Below are positions 1 to 9,216 of a stretch of DNA of 64,000 nt, in pieces (position 1 is the first letter of the stretch; each line of letters starts with the position of its first letter). A program made the translations under genes and the position numbers. The notes under the pieces are model-generated. The model worked only from the letters and a program-made list of their open reading frames with translations, had not been told where the DNA came from and made no database searches. Source of the stretch: an uncultured Pelagibacteraceae bacterium (GTDB lineage: Bacteria > Pseudomonadota > Alphaproteobacteria > Pelagibacterales > Pelagibacteraceae); NCBI GenBank assembly GCA_902587155.1, contig CACIKE010000003.1, positions 1 to 64,000 on the forward strand. Reading direction: 5' to 3'.

Positions 1-2
1 GT

Positions 3-305
3 AATGAAATGTCACTTGTCCCATGGCTAATATTAAAAAAAACTTCTAACTATTGTGTATCTGTTGCTGATAATAATGTTGCTAAAACAACCGCGATGTT
101 AAAAGATAGAAAATTAAGTAAAGTTTCAATTATAGGTGGTGAATGTGCAACTCCTGGAGTTATTGCTCTTATAGGTTTAGCAAACAATCCAAAAGCTAGA
201 AAATCATTAAATTTGAATGAAGATTCTAACATTCTTGTCATAGGATGCGAAGGAAATGCAGATGTTAAACTTTACAAACAGCTGTTATCTAAAGGTAGAA
301 AATAA
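3..305 (+). CDS. dpaL: Diaminopropionate ammonia-lyase, C-terminal part (cut by window edge)
   Basis: The frame is open from the window edge, so the ATG at 9 is internal and only the last ~101 residues are present. The tail reads GGECATPGVIALIGL then ILVIGCEGNADVKLY. From memory this lines up with the C-terminus of E. coli YgeX/DpaL (SGESGAVGLGVLAA ... VLVISTEGDTDVKHY). The family is a PLP fold-type II lyase that splits 2,3-diaminopropionate to pyruvate and ammonia. The PLP lysine lies upstream and cannot be checked. The photolyase gene follows after 7 bp, probably in the same transcript. A related threonine-dehydratase-like lyase is the alternative. Confidence 0.7.
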   Translation, partial: NEMSLVPWLILKKTSNYCVSVADNNVAKTTAMLKDRKLSKVSIIGGECATPGVIALIGLANNPKARKSLNLNEDSNILVIGCEGNADVKLYKQLLSKGRK

Positions 306-312
306 TATTTAT

Positions 313-1734
313 ATGACCAAAAATGCAATAGCTTGGATAAGGGAAGACTTTAGAATAGAACATAATCCTGCTCTTTCATATGCTACGCAAAATCATGAAA
401 ATGTTATTGCTTTATTTATTTATAATAAAGCCGATTTTGATAGCAAAAGAGAAGCCCAAAAGTGGTGGTTGTTTAAATCTTTAGAAATATTTAAATCTGA
501 ATTATCTAAATACAGAATAAATCTCCAAATATTAGCAGGTGATGAACTAGATATATTTTCCAAAATTAAAAAAAAAGATGACGTTTCAATATATTGGAAT
601 AAAATTTACGAACCTGATGTAATTGCAAAAGGAAAAAAGATTAGAGATGTTTTCTTGAAAAATGAAGTTGAATTTAAATATTTTAAAGGAAATATTCTAA
701 ATGAATTTCAAGAAGTTACTAAAAATGATGGAACACCTTTTAAAGTATTCACTCCTTTCTGGAGAAATGCTGAACAAAAATATTTAGGTTTACCACCAAG
801 TAAAAATTATATTGTAAAGAAAAAAACGAAAGTAATATCTTTCTTCAAAAATTGTGTTGAACCAAAAAGTATTTTACCAAAAAAAAGTTGGTACAAAAAA
901 TTTGAGAATTATTGGAAAGTATCAGAAAATGATTCAAAAAAAGTTCTTAACAATTTGATTAATGATAAGATTAAAGAATATGGTTCGGCTAGAGATTTTC
1001 CTTCAATAGAGGGCACATCAAAGTTATCTCCTTATATCAAACACGGACAAATACATGTAAGCACGATTTGGAAAAAATGTAACGAGATTAAATCTAAAGG
1101 CATTGGTTATAGAAAATATATTAACGAACTTGGTTGGCGTGAGTTCTCTCATAGTTTGATTAATTATTTTCCCGAGTTTTTAAAAGGAAATTACAGAAAA
1201 GAATTTGATAAATTTCCTTGGGTAAAAAATGAAAAATTTTTAAAAGCATGGAAATCAGGGATGACTGGTTATCCAATTGTTGATGCTGGAATGAGAGAAT
1301 TATATGAAACTGGTTGGATGCATAATAGGATTAGAATGGTGGTTGGTTCTTTTTTAGTAAAACATTTGAGAATTAATTGGACCGAGGGTGAAAAGCATTT
1401 TAGAAATTGTTTGCTTGATTTTAATAAAGCTAATAATGTAGCTCAATGGCAATGGGTTGCAGGTTGTGGAGCGGATGCAGCTCCATACTTCAGGATTTTT
1501 AATCCTATTCTTCAAGGTGAAAAATTTGATAAAGAGGGAAAATATGTAAAAAAATGGATACCAGAATTAAGTAAAGTTCCTCAAAAATTTATTCACAAAC
1601 CTTGGGAAATGGAAATGAAATATCAACAAGCAATCAATACAATTATAGGAAAAGATTATCCAAAACCAATAGTGATACATGAAGAAGCGAGAGCTTCTGC
1701 ACTTAAAGCTTTTCAAAGTTTAAAAAAAAATTAG
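313..1734 (+). CDS. phrB: Deoxyribodipyrimidine photolyase (class I CPD photolyase/cryptochrome family)
   Basis: The 473-residue protein has the usual length of a class I photolyase, a flavoenzyme that uses blue light to split cyclobutane pyrimidine dimers. The N-terminus (AIAWIREDFRIEHNPAL) is the start of the Rossmann-like antenna domain. The FAD-binding half carries GYPIVDAGMRELYETGWMHN, RMVVGSFLVKHL and WQWVAGCGADAAPYFRIFNP. The track start at 256 overlaps dpaL by 50 bp; the ATG at 313 gives the family N-terminus and clears dpaL, so I prefer it. The stop overlaps the convergent yjbQ stop by 4 bp. A cryptochrome role cannot be excluded, but the motifs favour repair, which suits a sunlit surface organism. 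Confidence 0.9.
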   Translation: MTKNAIAWIREDFRIEHNPALSYATQNHENVIALFIYNKADFDSKREAQKWWLFKSLEIFKSELSKYRINLQILAGDELDIFSKIKKKDDVSIYWNKIYEPDVIAKGKKIRDVFLKNEVEFKYFKGNILNEFQEVTKNDGTPFKVFTPFWRNAEQKYLGLPPSKNYIVKKKTKVISFFKNCVEPKSILPKKSWYKKFENYWKVSENDSKKVLNNLINDKIKEYGSARDFPSIEGTSKLSPYIKHGQIHVSTIWKKCNEIKSKGIGYRKYINELGWREFSHSLINYFPEFLKGNYRKEFDKFPWVKNEKFLKAWKSGMTGYPIVDAGMRELYETGWMHNRIRMVVGSFLVKHLRINWTEGEKHFRNCLLDFNKANNVAQWQWVAGCGADAAPYFRIFNPILQGEKFDKEGKYVKKWIPELSKVPQKFIHKPWEMEMKYQQAINTIIGKDYPKPIVIHEEARASALKAFQSLKKN

Positions 1735-2153
1735 ACCTCTCCTAAAAAATGATGAATGATGGTTCTTGTTTGTGGGTTTAATCGGTGCTCAAATAAATAA
1801 ATACCCTGCCAAGTTCCAAGTAATAATTCTCCATTTTCAACACTAAGAGAAATTTGATTATTGGTTAAACTTGATTTTATGTGTGCAGGCATATCGTCTT
1901 TGCCTTCAGTTGTATGAATATATAACTTATTATCCATTGGTGCGATTTTATTAAAATAATTGATTAAGTCAGTCTGGACATCAGGATCTGCATTTTCTTG
2001 AATTATTAAAGAGGCACTAGTGTGTTGAATACTTAAATTAAGTATACCATTTTTAAATTTATTTTTCTTGATCCAATTAATTGTTTCATCGGTGAATTCG
2101 TATAATTTTTGTCCATTGGTATTCACTTTAAAGTTATTAAATTTTTGTATCAT
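1731..2153 (-). CDS. yjbQ: YjbQ family protein (UPF0047)
   Basis: The 140-residue protein matches the YjbQ/UPF0047 family over its whole length: LNLSIQHTSASLIIQENADP near the middle, then MPAHIKSSL, and LGTWQGIYLFEHR with RTIIHHFLGE at the C-terminus. The conserved histidines are typical of this small trimeric fold. Some members show weak thiamine-phosphate synthase activity, but the cellular role is unsettled and I assign none. It is the last gene of the csaA-to-yjbQ run; its start overlaps the zapE stop by 4 bp, which suggests translational coupling. Confidence 0.85.
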   Translation of the reverse strand: MIQKFNNFKVNTNGQKLYEFTDETINWIKKNKFKNGILNLSIQHTSASLIIQENADPDVQTDLINYFNKIAPMDNKLYIHTTEGKDDMPAHIKSSLTNNQISLSVENGELLLGTWQGIYLFEHRLNPQTRTIIHHFLGEV

Positions 2154-3211
2154 AAATTAAAGTTTGAGGATGTTAGCTCATAAAGACGGCTAATTGTACG
2201 ATTAAAAGGCTCTTTTAGTGATTCAGATGACGTTAATTCGTCTAGATTTTTTTCAGCAGTGACTGCAATTGGTATTTTCTTATCATAAACTATATCAACT
2301 AAAGTTATGAAACGGTGTTGTTGGTTAGAGTTTATGTCATCAAACTTTGGTATTTTATCAATAACTATAAATTTAGACACTTTAGCTATTTCAAGATAAT
2401 CTTCAGCTCCCAAATTTTTGTCACATAACTCATCAAATGTAAATCTGACAACTCCTTCATAGAATTCTTTAATTAGAAATTCTCTTCCTTTAATATCAAG
2501 ACTTTGAGTAGTTTTTTTTCTATCCTTTGAAATAATTCTAAAGAATTTATTCATTTTAAAATTACTTTCTTGGTTAAGTGGGGAGAAATATCTATCATTT
2601 TGATTTTCTTTTGATTTTCTATAATCATCCTCAATAACAAGTTCATGTTCGAGTGTCTTTTTTTTCATGATCTCAATAAAAGGTTTAAACTGATCTCGTT
2701 GGAGACCATCCTTATATAAATCAGAAATTTGAATATTAGAGGTGACAATTATTTTTATGTTCTCACTAAATATTTTATCAAATAATTTACCTAGTATCAT
2801 AGCATCTACTATATTGGTAACCTGAAACTCATCAAAATAAATTAACAAAGCTTTTGATTTTAAGTCTTTAACAAATAAATTAATAATATTTTCATCTTCC
2901 TTGTTTTTATTTTCATGAACAAAATCATGAAAATTTAACATAAACTCATTAAAATGAAGTCTTAGTTTTTTTGCAGAAATAAGATCATAAAAAAAATCTA
3001 AGATCATTGTTTTTCCTACACCAACTCCCCCATGAAGATAAAATCCTTTTTTATAATTTTCTTTTTTAAATAGATGAAAGATCGAAGAATAAAAATTTTT
3101 ATTATGAAAATCTTGAAGTAATTTAATTGTCTCTATTTGGTTTTGATTAATTTCTAAATTTTTTGAATTACAAAATGATATAAATTTTTCCTCAAGATTT
3201 TTGGACATCAA
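2150..3211 (-). CDS. zapE: Cell division protein ZapE (AFG1-like ATPase)
   Basis: A 353-residue P-loop ATPase with Walker A GGVGVGKT at about residues 61-68 and Walker B LIYFDEFQV, followed by the AFG1-family segment around NIVDAMILGKLF and IIVTSN. Later blocks include YRKSKENQNDRYF, RFTFDELC and HRFITLVDIVYD. In E. coli ZapE acts on Z-rings during late constriction; mitochondrial AFG1 helps protein quality control. The length fits the family. The start overlaps the upstream cupin gene by 4 bp. The call is by family; no division genes are adjacent. Confidence 0.88.
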   Translation of the reverse strand: MMSKNLEEKFISFCNSKNLEINQNQIETIKLLQDFHNKNFYSSIFHLFKKENYKKGFYLHGGVGVGKTMILDFFYDLISAKKLRLHFNEFMLNFHDFVHENKNKEDENIINLFVKDLKSKALLIYFDEFQVTNIVDAMILGKLFDKIFSENIKIIVTSNIQISDLYKDGLQRDQFKPFIEIMKKKTLEHELVIEDDYRKSKENQNDRYFSPLNQESNFKMNKFFRIISKDRKKTTQSLDIKGREFLIKEFYEGVVRFTFDELCDKNLGAEDYLEIAKVSKFIVIDKIPKFDDINSNQQHRFITLVDIVYDKKIPIAVTAEKNLDELTSSESLKEPFNRTISRLYELTSSNFNL

Positions 3212-3639
3212 TTTTTTTTTGATTTAAAATCAATACCATACTCTGATCTTGGACCTTTCCTCAAGCCAAATGGACCAGAGATAAATATAGTCATTGGTTT
3301 AGTTCCAGGCTCTAAATCAACTCTATGATATGCGTTGGCAGATCTAAATCCAATATAACCGGGTCTTCTCCAAAATTTTCCTTTCTTAGTTGTTTCCCAA
3401 TAACCACCTCTAATTACAATTGTGATATATGGAAAAAGATGATTATGTACTCCCTCACCGTGATCATCGGCTAACATTTCATGAATAAGTATATTAAACG
3501 GGAACCATTTTGGCCTATGTCTGAAAATTAAATAATATCTATTCATCCAAGGTTTTGCTAAGTCAAATCTTGGATGTGAAGGTCCTCTATCTAGAACAAC
3601 TTTTTTTCTACCCAACTTATCTAATAATTTCAAAAACAT
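3208..3639 (-). CDS. Small cupin-fold protein of unknown function
   Basis: A 143-residue soluble protein. The segment GEGVHNHLFPYITIVIRGGY followed by PGYIGFRSANAYHRVDLEPG has the spacing of a single cupin barrel. It includes two nearby histidines (HNH) and a later histidine (AYHRV) that could bind a metal. The C-terminus contains MTIFISGPFG. I do not recognise a characterised subfamily. It sits between bamB and zapE with 1 bp spacing to bamB and a 4-bp overlap with zapE, so it is expressed with envelope and division genes. Function unknown. Confidence 0.6.
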   Translation of the reverse strand: MFLKLLDKLGRKKVVLDRGPSHPRFDLAKPWMNRYYLIFRHRPKWFPFNILIHEMLADDHGEGVHNHLFPYITIVIRGGYWETTKKGKFWRRPGYIGFRSANAYHRVDLEPGTKPMTIFISGPFGLRKGPRSEYGIDFKSKKN

Positions 3640-4940
3640 TAGTTCAGTTTAATTATAGCATTATCTTTTGCTAAATATAGATTTTGGTTAGAAATAAAAG
3701 GGCGTGAAATTTTATCTTTATCAATTTTCAAAGTTGAAATAGTCTTACCAGATTTTATATCAATCACTAATAATTTTCCTATGTTTGTAGATAAGTATAT
3801 ATTTTTTAAACCAACTATGAATCCTGTGGGTTTAATCTCTTTTCTTTTTTTAGGTTTAAAATTATTAAACACATCAGTAACTTTAATAATATTTCCTGTA
3901 ATTTTATCTATCACAATCAAATAACCCTCTAAGGAGACAGAGATAATAAAATTATCAATTACAGTTGGTCTTAAATTTGAATTTACACTATTTTCCCAAT
4001 TGAAACTGCCAGATTTGATATCAATTGAAAAAAATTGATTTTTATTGTTTGAGAAAAATAAGTCTTTGTTATCAGTTATAATGTCTGATGTTTCCAATGA
4101 AAAAGCAGATTCATATAAGACATCACTTTGGGTAGGAAGTTGCCAGAGTAGTTCGCCATCCATTATTCCCACCGCACTTATATCTCCTAAAGAATTATTG
4201 AAATAAATAACATCTTTCACAATCACCATTGATAATCTTTTTTGAGATCTTATTAATGCTGATTCTGTCTGAAAATTCCAAATTTCTTGTCCATTTTTCA
4301 AAGAATAACATCTAAGTGTATTAGTAAAATCAATTATAAAAAAACGATCCTTATAAATTTTTATTTCCGAATTAAATGGAGCTGAATTATTTTTAGACCA
4401 AACCAGATCTCCATTTTGTAGATTTAACATATAATATTTTGATAAATTATCAGCAATTATCAAAAATTTATCATCATTTGCAAACTGTAAGATCGGATTA
4501 GATTTTTTTTCTGATTTAGTATAATAATTTTTTTTCCATATCAATTTTGATCGCTCATCAAATTGTAAAACTGTTCCTTTATCATCAAAAAAAATTATAT
4601 TATCTTTATTAAATGAAATTTCAGGTTCAAATTGATAAAAATTCTCAATTTTAGAAAATTTATATTTCAAAGATTTCTTTAAAGACCCATCAAAATTTAC
4701 TCTTCCATCATTGTTGGTAAATTTTTTCGATAAATTGTTTTTTGAAAAACTTTTACTTAGGTTCAAATTAATATTAGTGTTTAATTCTTGACTCAACGCT
4801 ACTGGGTCATCGAAAATTTTTTCAAATTTTTGTTTCTCAATTTCTTTGATAGTTTCTACAGTCCAGAATTTTGAGTTTTTGTTTAACGAACAACCAGAAA
4901 AAAAAATGATTATTAATAATAGTTTGAAAATTTTATTCAC
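3639..4940 (-). CDS. bamB: BamB-like outer-membrane assembly lipoprotein
   Basis: The 433-residue protein begins with a lipoprotein signal peptide (LLLIIIFFSGC, lipid-modified Cys at about residue 17). It continues as PQQ-type beta-propeller repeats, visible as recurring blocks such as LNLQNGDLVWSKNNSAPF, SLKNGQEIWNFQTESALI, IDIKSGSFNWENSV and IDIKSGKTISTLKI. BamB is a scaffold lipoprotein of the BAM complex that inserts outer-membrane barrels. The adjacent upstream yfgM-like gene, with overlapping start and stop, is the same pairing as in E. coli and supports the call. Residues ~20-100 are divergent and low in complexity, common in AT-rich genomes. Confidence 0.8.
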   Translation of the reverse strand: MNKIFKLLLIIIFFSGCSLNKNSKFWTVETIKEIEKQKFEKIFDDPVALSQELNTNINLNLSKSFSKNNLSKKFTNNDGRVNFDGSLKKSLKYKFSKIENFYQFEPEISFNKDNIIFFDDKGTVLQFDERSKLIWKKNYYTKSEKKSNPILQFANDDKFLIIADNLSKYYMLNLQNGDLVWSKNNSAPFNSEIKIYKDRFFIIDFTNTLRCYSLKNGQEIWNFQTESALIRSQKRLSMVIVKDVIYFNNSLGDISAVGIMDGELLWQLPTQSDVLYESAFSLETSDIITDNKDLFFSNNKNQFFSIDIKSGSFNWENSVNSNLRPTVIDNFIISVSLEGYLIVIDKITGNIIKVTDVFNNFKPKKRKEIKPTGFIVGLKNIYLSTNIGKLLVIDIKSGKTISTLKIDKDKISRPFISNQNLYLAKDNAIIKLN

Positions 4941-5577
4941 TTAAATCTCTATTAAGTCTTTTTCGAGCCTCTAATTGAATTTCTTGATTAGCGTTTTCTA
5001 AGTTTATGATTTGATTAAAAAATTCTTTTGATTTTTGCATTTCATTTTTTGAGTAAAAAAATTCTGCCATCAAATATAATGCATGAGATTTCCAAACACT
5101 TTCTGATTTTATTACTGGATTTAAAATATTCAATAAATCATTCTCATTGCTGTCGTCTGCATTATAAAGTGCTTTTTTATATATATTTAAATTTTTAATC
5201 TCATTATCCAATGAGGTTTCGTTGATAATAACATCAAATAATTCGTTGATTGTGTTTTTTTCATTAATCAAATTATTATCTATTATGAAATATAAAGATA
5301 AAGGTGAATAAGTTGAATTTTTTTCATTAACTATTTGTATTAAATCTTTAGCTGTTTTTTCCTTATTACTCTCAGAATAATTTATAGTTATTGAATTAAA
5401 AGAGTCTGAAATCTTAATTTTTTTTCTATCCTGATATTCTCCAAAAGCAAAATAACTAATTAAAAGTATAACGATAAAACTTAAGCCTGAAATTATTTTT
5501 TTTTTATTGTGGATAAAAAAATTTTTTATTTTTTCATTTCTCGTGTTTGTATTTATTATTGATATATCCTCGTCCAT
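4933..5577 (-). CDS. yfgM: YfgM-like membrane-anchored TPR-type protein
   Basis: A 214-residue protein with a short cytoplasmic N-terminus, one membrane segment at about residues 28-46 (IISGLSFIVILLISYFAFG), then a helical periplasmic domain. ALYLMAEFFYSKNEMQKSKE near the C-terminus looks like a TPR unit. This is the architecture of YfgM/UPF0070, an ancillary SecYEG-linked protein that works with periplasmic chaperones in E. coli. The call rests on topology and on its position immediately upstream of bamB with an 8-bp overlap. Sequence identity is low, so the family name is moderately secure. Confidence 0.65.
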   Translation of the reverse strand: MDEDISIINTNTRNEKIKNFFIHNKKKIISGLSFIVILLISYFAFGEYQDRKKIKISDSFNSITINYSESNKEKTAKDLIQIVNEKNSTYSPLSLYFIIDNNLINEKNTINELFDVIINETSLDNEIKNLNIYKKALYNADDSNENDLLNILNPVIKSESVWKSHALYLMAEFFYSKNEMQKSKEFFNQIINLENANQEIQLEARKRLNRDLSE

Positions 5578-5579
5578 AT

Positions 5580-8249
5580 CTAAATCATATTTCTTAAAAC
5601 ATATTGAAGTATTCCACCATTTTTATAATATTCCAATTCATTTTTGGTATCAATTCTGCAAAGGGTATCTATTATTTTTACGTCTCCTGATGCGTATTTA
5701 ATCTCAACTTTTACTTTGTCAGATGGATTAATTCCCTTTTCAATATCTACTACACTAATTAATTCAGAACCTAATAAATTCAGATTTTTTCTGTTCATAT
5801 TTTCTGTAAATTGTAATGGCAATATTCCCATCCCAATTAAATTAGATCTATGTATTCTTTCAAAACTCTCTGCAATTACTACCTTAACTCCTAGTAATTT
5901 TGTCCCTTTTGCAGCCCAATCACGAGAAGAGCCTGTGCCATATTCTTTACCACCTATGACAACTAAATCGGTTCCTCTTTTTTTATACTCCACTACTGCA
6001 TCATAAACTGACATAACTTTTTCCTCAGGGTATAATTTTGTAAAACCACCTTCAGTTCCAGGAGCCATTTCATTTTTGATTCTTATGTTTGCAAATGTAC
6101 CCCTCATCATTACCTCATGATTTCCACGTCTTGAGCCATATGAGTTATAGTCCTTTGGAAGAATTTGATAATTCATAAAGTATTCACCTGTTGGGCTATC
6201 TTTTTGAATGTTACCAGCTGGAGAAATATGATCTGTAGTAACCATGTCACCTAATATCAATAATGGTCTAGCATTTTTAATCTCTTTAAAACCTTCTGGG
6301 TCGTCACTAAGATTTTCAAAAAAAGGAGGTTTTTTTACGTAAGTAGAATTTTCATCCCAATTATAAATACTACTCTTCTCTGTTTTGATTTCTTGCCATT
6401 GTTTTGGTCCCTCGGAAACATTTGAATATCTTTTAACAAACATATCTGCATTAAGAGAAATCTTCAATGTATCCTCTATTTCTTTGTTTGAAGGCCAGAT
6501 ATCTTTTAAAAAAATATCTTTACCATTATTGCCTTTTCCAAATGAGTCTTTGATTAAATCAAATTCCATATGACCAGCAAGAGCATAAGCTACAACAAGA
6601 GGTGGGGAGGCTAGATAATTTGCTTTAATGTGAGGTGAAATTCTACCTTCAAAGTTTCTATTACCTGATAAAACAGAGACTGCATACAAATTTTCTTTTT
6701 GAATAGCATCAACTATATTTTCTGCTAAAGGTCCTGAATTACCGATACAAGTTGTACATCCATAACCAACCAAATTGAATCCTAATTGATCTAAATATGT
6801 ATTTAGACCTGCCTTTTCTAAATAATCAGTTACTACTTGAGATCCAGGAGCTAAAGATGTTTTAACCCATGGTTTAACATTCAATCCTAATTCAACAGCT
6901 TTTTTTGCAAGTAGTCCAGCTCCAATAAGAACATTTGGATTAGAAGTGTTCGTACATGATGTTATTGCTGCAATTAGTATTGAACCATCCTTAATTTCGT
7001 AATCTGTATCTTTTACCTTAGAAATTTTATAATCATTTTTATCTGTAGCTTCTTTAAAAACTTTTTTAAAATTGCTTGATGCGTCAGTTAAAAGAACTTT
7101 ATCTTGTGGTCTTTTAGGGCCTGAAATTGTTGGAACTACAGTGGACATATCTAAAGAGATTTTATCAGTGAATTCAATTTCATCACTTGCCCACAATCCT
7201 TGTTCCTTCGCATACTTTTCAACAATCGCGACTGTTTCTTTATCTCTTCCAGAAAATTCTAAATATTTTAAAGTTTCTTCATCTATTGGAAAGAATCCGC
7301 ATGTAGCTCCATACTCTGGTGCCATATTAGCAATTGTTGCTCTGTCTGCTAAAGTTAAATTTTTTAATCCCTCACCGTAGAATTCAACAAATTTCCCAAC
7401 TACTCCTTTGTCTCTAAGCATTTTAACAACTGTTAAGACTAAATCTGTGGCAGTTGTACCCTCTGGCATTTTTTTTGTAACTTCAAATCCAATGACTTCA
7501 GGGATTAACATTGAAATAGGCTGCCCCAACATACCTGCTTCAGCTTCAATTCCACCAACACCCCATCCTAAAACTGATAAGCCATTGACCATGGTTGTAT
7601 GACTATCTGTTCCAACAAGAGTATCAGGGAATAAATATTTTTCTCCTTTGTATTCTTCTAACCAAACTACTTTTGATAAATACTCTAAATTAACCTGATG
7701 ACAGATACCAGTTCCTGGAGGAACAATTCTAAAATTGTTAAAAGCGCTTTGACCCCATTTTAAAAAGGAATATCTTTCGCCATTTCTTTTAAATTCGATA
7801 TCTACATTCTTTTCAAATGAATCTTTTTTGGCTGATTGATCAACTTGAACAGAGTGATCAATAACTAAATCGACTGCAGATAGTGGGTTAATTGTATTTG
7901 GATCTTTATTTTTTTCTTTTACAGCTTCTCTCATAGCAGCTAAATCAGCCACTGCTGGTATCCCTGTATAATCTTGGAGTAAAACCCTAGCTGGTCTGTA
8001 AGCTATTTCAGTTTTTGATTTTTTTGTATCAAGCCAGTTTTTTACTGCTTCTATTTGTTTTTTATTAACTGATATTTCGTCCTCATACCTAAGTAAATTT
8101 TCTAATAAAACTTTTAATGACTTTGGTAATTTTGAAACACCTTCTAAACCGTTTAATTCAGCTTTTTTTAATGAATAATATTTATAATTTTTACCGTTAA
8201 CCTCTAGGTCAGATAATGATTTGTAAGAATTTTTATTTCCTGGTTTCAT
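5580..8249 (-). CDS. acnA: Aconitate hydratase (AcnA type)
   Basis: At 889 residues this is a full-length aconitase of the AcnA/IRP1 type, converting citrate to isocitrate in the TCA cycle. The three cluster cysteines are visible in SCTNTSNPNV and GYGCTTCIGNSG. Other signatures are LVGTDSHTTMVNGL near the N-terminal third and the swivel-domain motif GKEYGTGSSRDWAAKG. The product feeds isocitrate dehydrogenase, encoded later in this window (icd). It sits 3 bp after a lysE-like gene and 2 bp before yfgM, inside a run whose other members are not TCA genes, so its regulation probably follows an upstream promoter. Confidence 0.97.
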   Translation of the reverse strand: MKPGNKNSYKSLSDLEVNGKNYKYYSLKKAELNGLEGVSKLPKSLKVLLENLLRYEDEISVNKKQIEAVKNWLDTKKSKTEIAYRPARVLLQDYTGIPAVADLAAMREAVKEKNKDPNTINPLSAVDLVIDHSVQVDQSAKKDSFEKNVDIEFKRNGERYSFLKWGQSAFNNFRIVPPGTGICHQVNLEYLSKVVWLEEYKGEKYLFPDTLVGTDSHTTMVNGLSVLGWGVGGIEAEAGMLGQPISMLIPEVIGFEVTKKMPEGTTATDLVLTVVKMLRDKGVVGKFVEFYGEGLKNLTLADRATIANMAPEYGATCGFFPIDEETLKYLEFSGRDKETVAIVEKYAKEQGLWASDEIEFTDKISLDMSTVVPTISGPKRPQDKVLLTDASSNFKKVFKEATDKNDYKISKVKDTDYEIKDGSILIAAITSCTNTSNPNVLIGAGLLAKKAVELGLNVKPWVKTSLAPGSQVVTDYLEKAGLNTYLDQLGFNLVGYGCTTCIGNSGPLAENIVDAIQKENLYAVSVLSGNRNFEGRISPHIKANYLASPPLVVAYALAGHMEFDLIKDSFGKGNNGKDIFLKDIWPSNKEIEDTLKISLNADMFVKRYSNVSEGPKQWQEIKTEKSSIYNWDENSTYVKKPPFFENLSDDPEGFKEIKNARPLLILGDMVTTDHISPAGNIQKDSPTGEYFMNYQILPKDYNSYGSRRGNHEVMMRGTFANIRIKNEMAPGTEGGFTKLYPEEKVMSVYDAVVEYKKRGTDLVVIGGKEYGTGSSRDWAAKGTKLLGVKVVIAESFERIHRSNLIGMGILPLQFTENMNRKNLNLLGSELISVVDIEKGINPSDKVKVEIKYASGDVKIIDTLCRIDTKNELEYYKNGGILQYVLRNMI

Positions 8250-8252
8250 CTC

Positions 8253-8843
8253 TTATATATAAAATGTAATTATGCTCAAAAGAAGAAGCACTGACATAAC
8301 ATAATTAAAGTATTTAATAAATTTCTCATTTGTCGCAAATTTTCTAAGATATTTACCAACAAATGTCCAAAAGGTAATGCTTGATAAAGATACTAAAAAG
8401 GCAAATAAAACAACTTGAGTCGCATAATTAAGATAATTTTCTCCATATTCAACATATGTTGAAACAATAATAATGCCAATCAAAACGCCTTTTGGATTCA
8501 AAAATTGAAAAATAAAAGTATCTAAAAAAGAAATTGGATTTTCATTTTTGTCCTCATTAGATGGTTTTGAGAAACTAATTTTATAGGCTAGGTAAATTAA
8601 AAATAAACTTCCCAGATATTTCAAAATAGTTTGAATAATCGGAAATAATTTAAAAACATTAACTAAACCAATTGTCAAAGCAAATACCACAGAGGTAAAT
8701 CCAAATGTAACTCCAAAAATGTGAGGGATTGTTTTTCTTATTCCAAAATTAAAACCAGAGTAAGATGCGACCACGTTATTTGGTCCTGGTGTATAAGCAG
8801 CTACAATCCAAAATAGTGCCATAGATAAAAATTCAGGATGCAT
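8253..8843 (-). CDS. LysE/RhtB family amino-acid exporter
   Basis: A 196-residue, strongly hydrophobic protein with about six membrane segments. The N-terminal IVAAYTPGPNNVVASYSGFN is the LysE/RhtB signature around TPGPN, and FLNPKGVLIGIIIVSTYV is the second conserved block. Members export amino acids or small metabolites across the inner membrane; substrate cannot be read from sequence. The gene is packed between the csaA-like gene (2 bp) and acnA (3 bp). Confidence 0.85.
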   Translation of the reverse strand: MHPEFLSMALFWIVAAYTPGPNNVVASYSGFNFGIRKTIPHIFGVTFGFTSVVFALTIGLVNVFKLFPIIQTILKYLGSLFLIYLAYKISFSKPSNEDKNENPISFLDTFIFQFLNPKGVLIGIIIVSTYVEYGENYLNYATQVVLFAFLVSLSSITFWTFVGKYLRKFATNEKFIKYFNYVMSVLLLLSIITFYI

Positions 8844-8845
8844 AC

Positions 8846-9187
8846 TTATGCTATAGGTAAACCATTCTCTGCTTTTTGTGAGGGATGTACTAATGTTACC
8901 TTTCCTTCAGAGTCTATCGAGCCTAAAAGTAAAAATTGAGATTTTACACCTGCAATATTTTTTTCTGGAAAATTACAAACTCCGATCACTTGTTTACCAA
9001 CTAAATTTTCCTCATTATAAAAATGAGTAATTTGGGCGGAAGATGTTTTAACACCTATTTCTTTTCCAAAATCGACTTCAACAACTAAAGATGGTTTTCT
9101 AGCTTTTTCATTTTTTTTGACTGAAAGTACTGTCCCAAGTCTAATGTCTATTTTCTCAAATATGTCGTAAGTAATTTGTTCTTTCAT
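8846..9187 (-). CDS. csaA: CsaA-like tRNA-binding-domain protein
   Basis: The 113-residue product from the ATG at 9187 is a stand-alone tRNA-binding OB-fold domain (EMAP/Arc1p type): KIDIRLGTVLSVKKNEKARK, VGKQVIGVCNFPEKNIAGVK and FLLLGSIDSEGKVTLVHP. Length fits CsaA, a dimeric protein proposed as a secretion-related chaperone in Bacillus; its role in alphaproteobacteria is unclear. The track start at 9217 adds ten hydrophobic residues and abuts argE head to head. The start at 9187 gives the usual family N-terminus. It heads the minus-strand run, 29 bp from the divergent argE start. Confidence 0.8.
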   Translation of the reverse strand: MKEQITYDIFEKIDIRLGTVLSVKKNEKARKPSLVVEVDFGKEIGVKTSSAQITHFYNEENLVGKQVIGVCNFPEKNIAGVKSQFLLLGSIDSEGKVTLVHPSQKAENGLPIA

Positions 9188-9216
9188 AAATGCGATATTT
9201 ATATTAATTATTACCA

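Noticed and set aside
256-312. Upstream extension of the photolyase ORF
   Set aside because: Overlaps dpaL and adds residues with no family match; the ATG at 313 gives the normal photolyase start.
5644-6006. 120-aa plus-strand ORF inside acnA
   Set aside because: Shadow of the aconitase swivel domain; similar shadows occur at 7072, 7408, 15612 and 43156.
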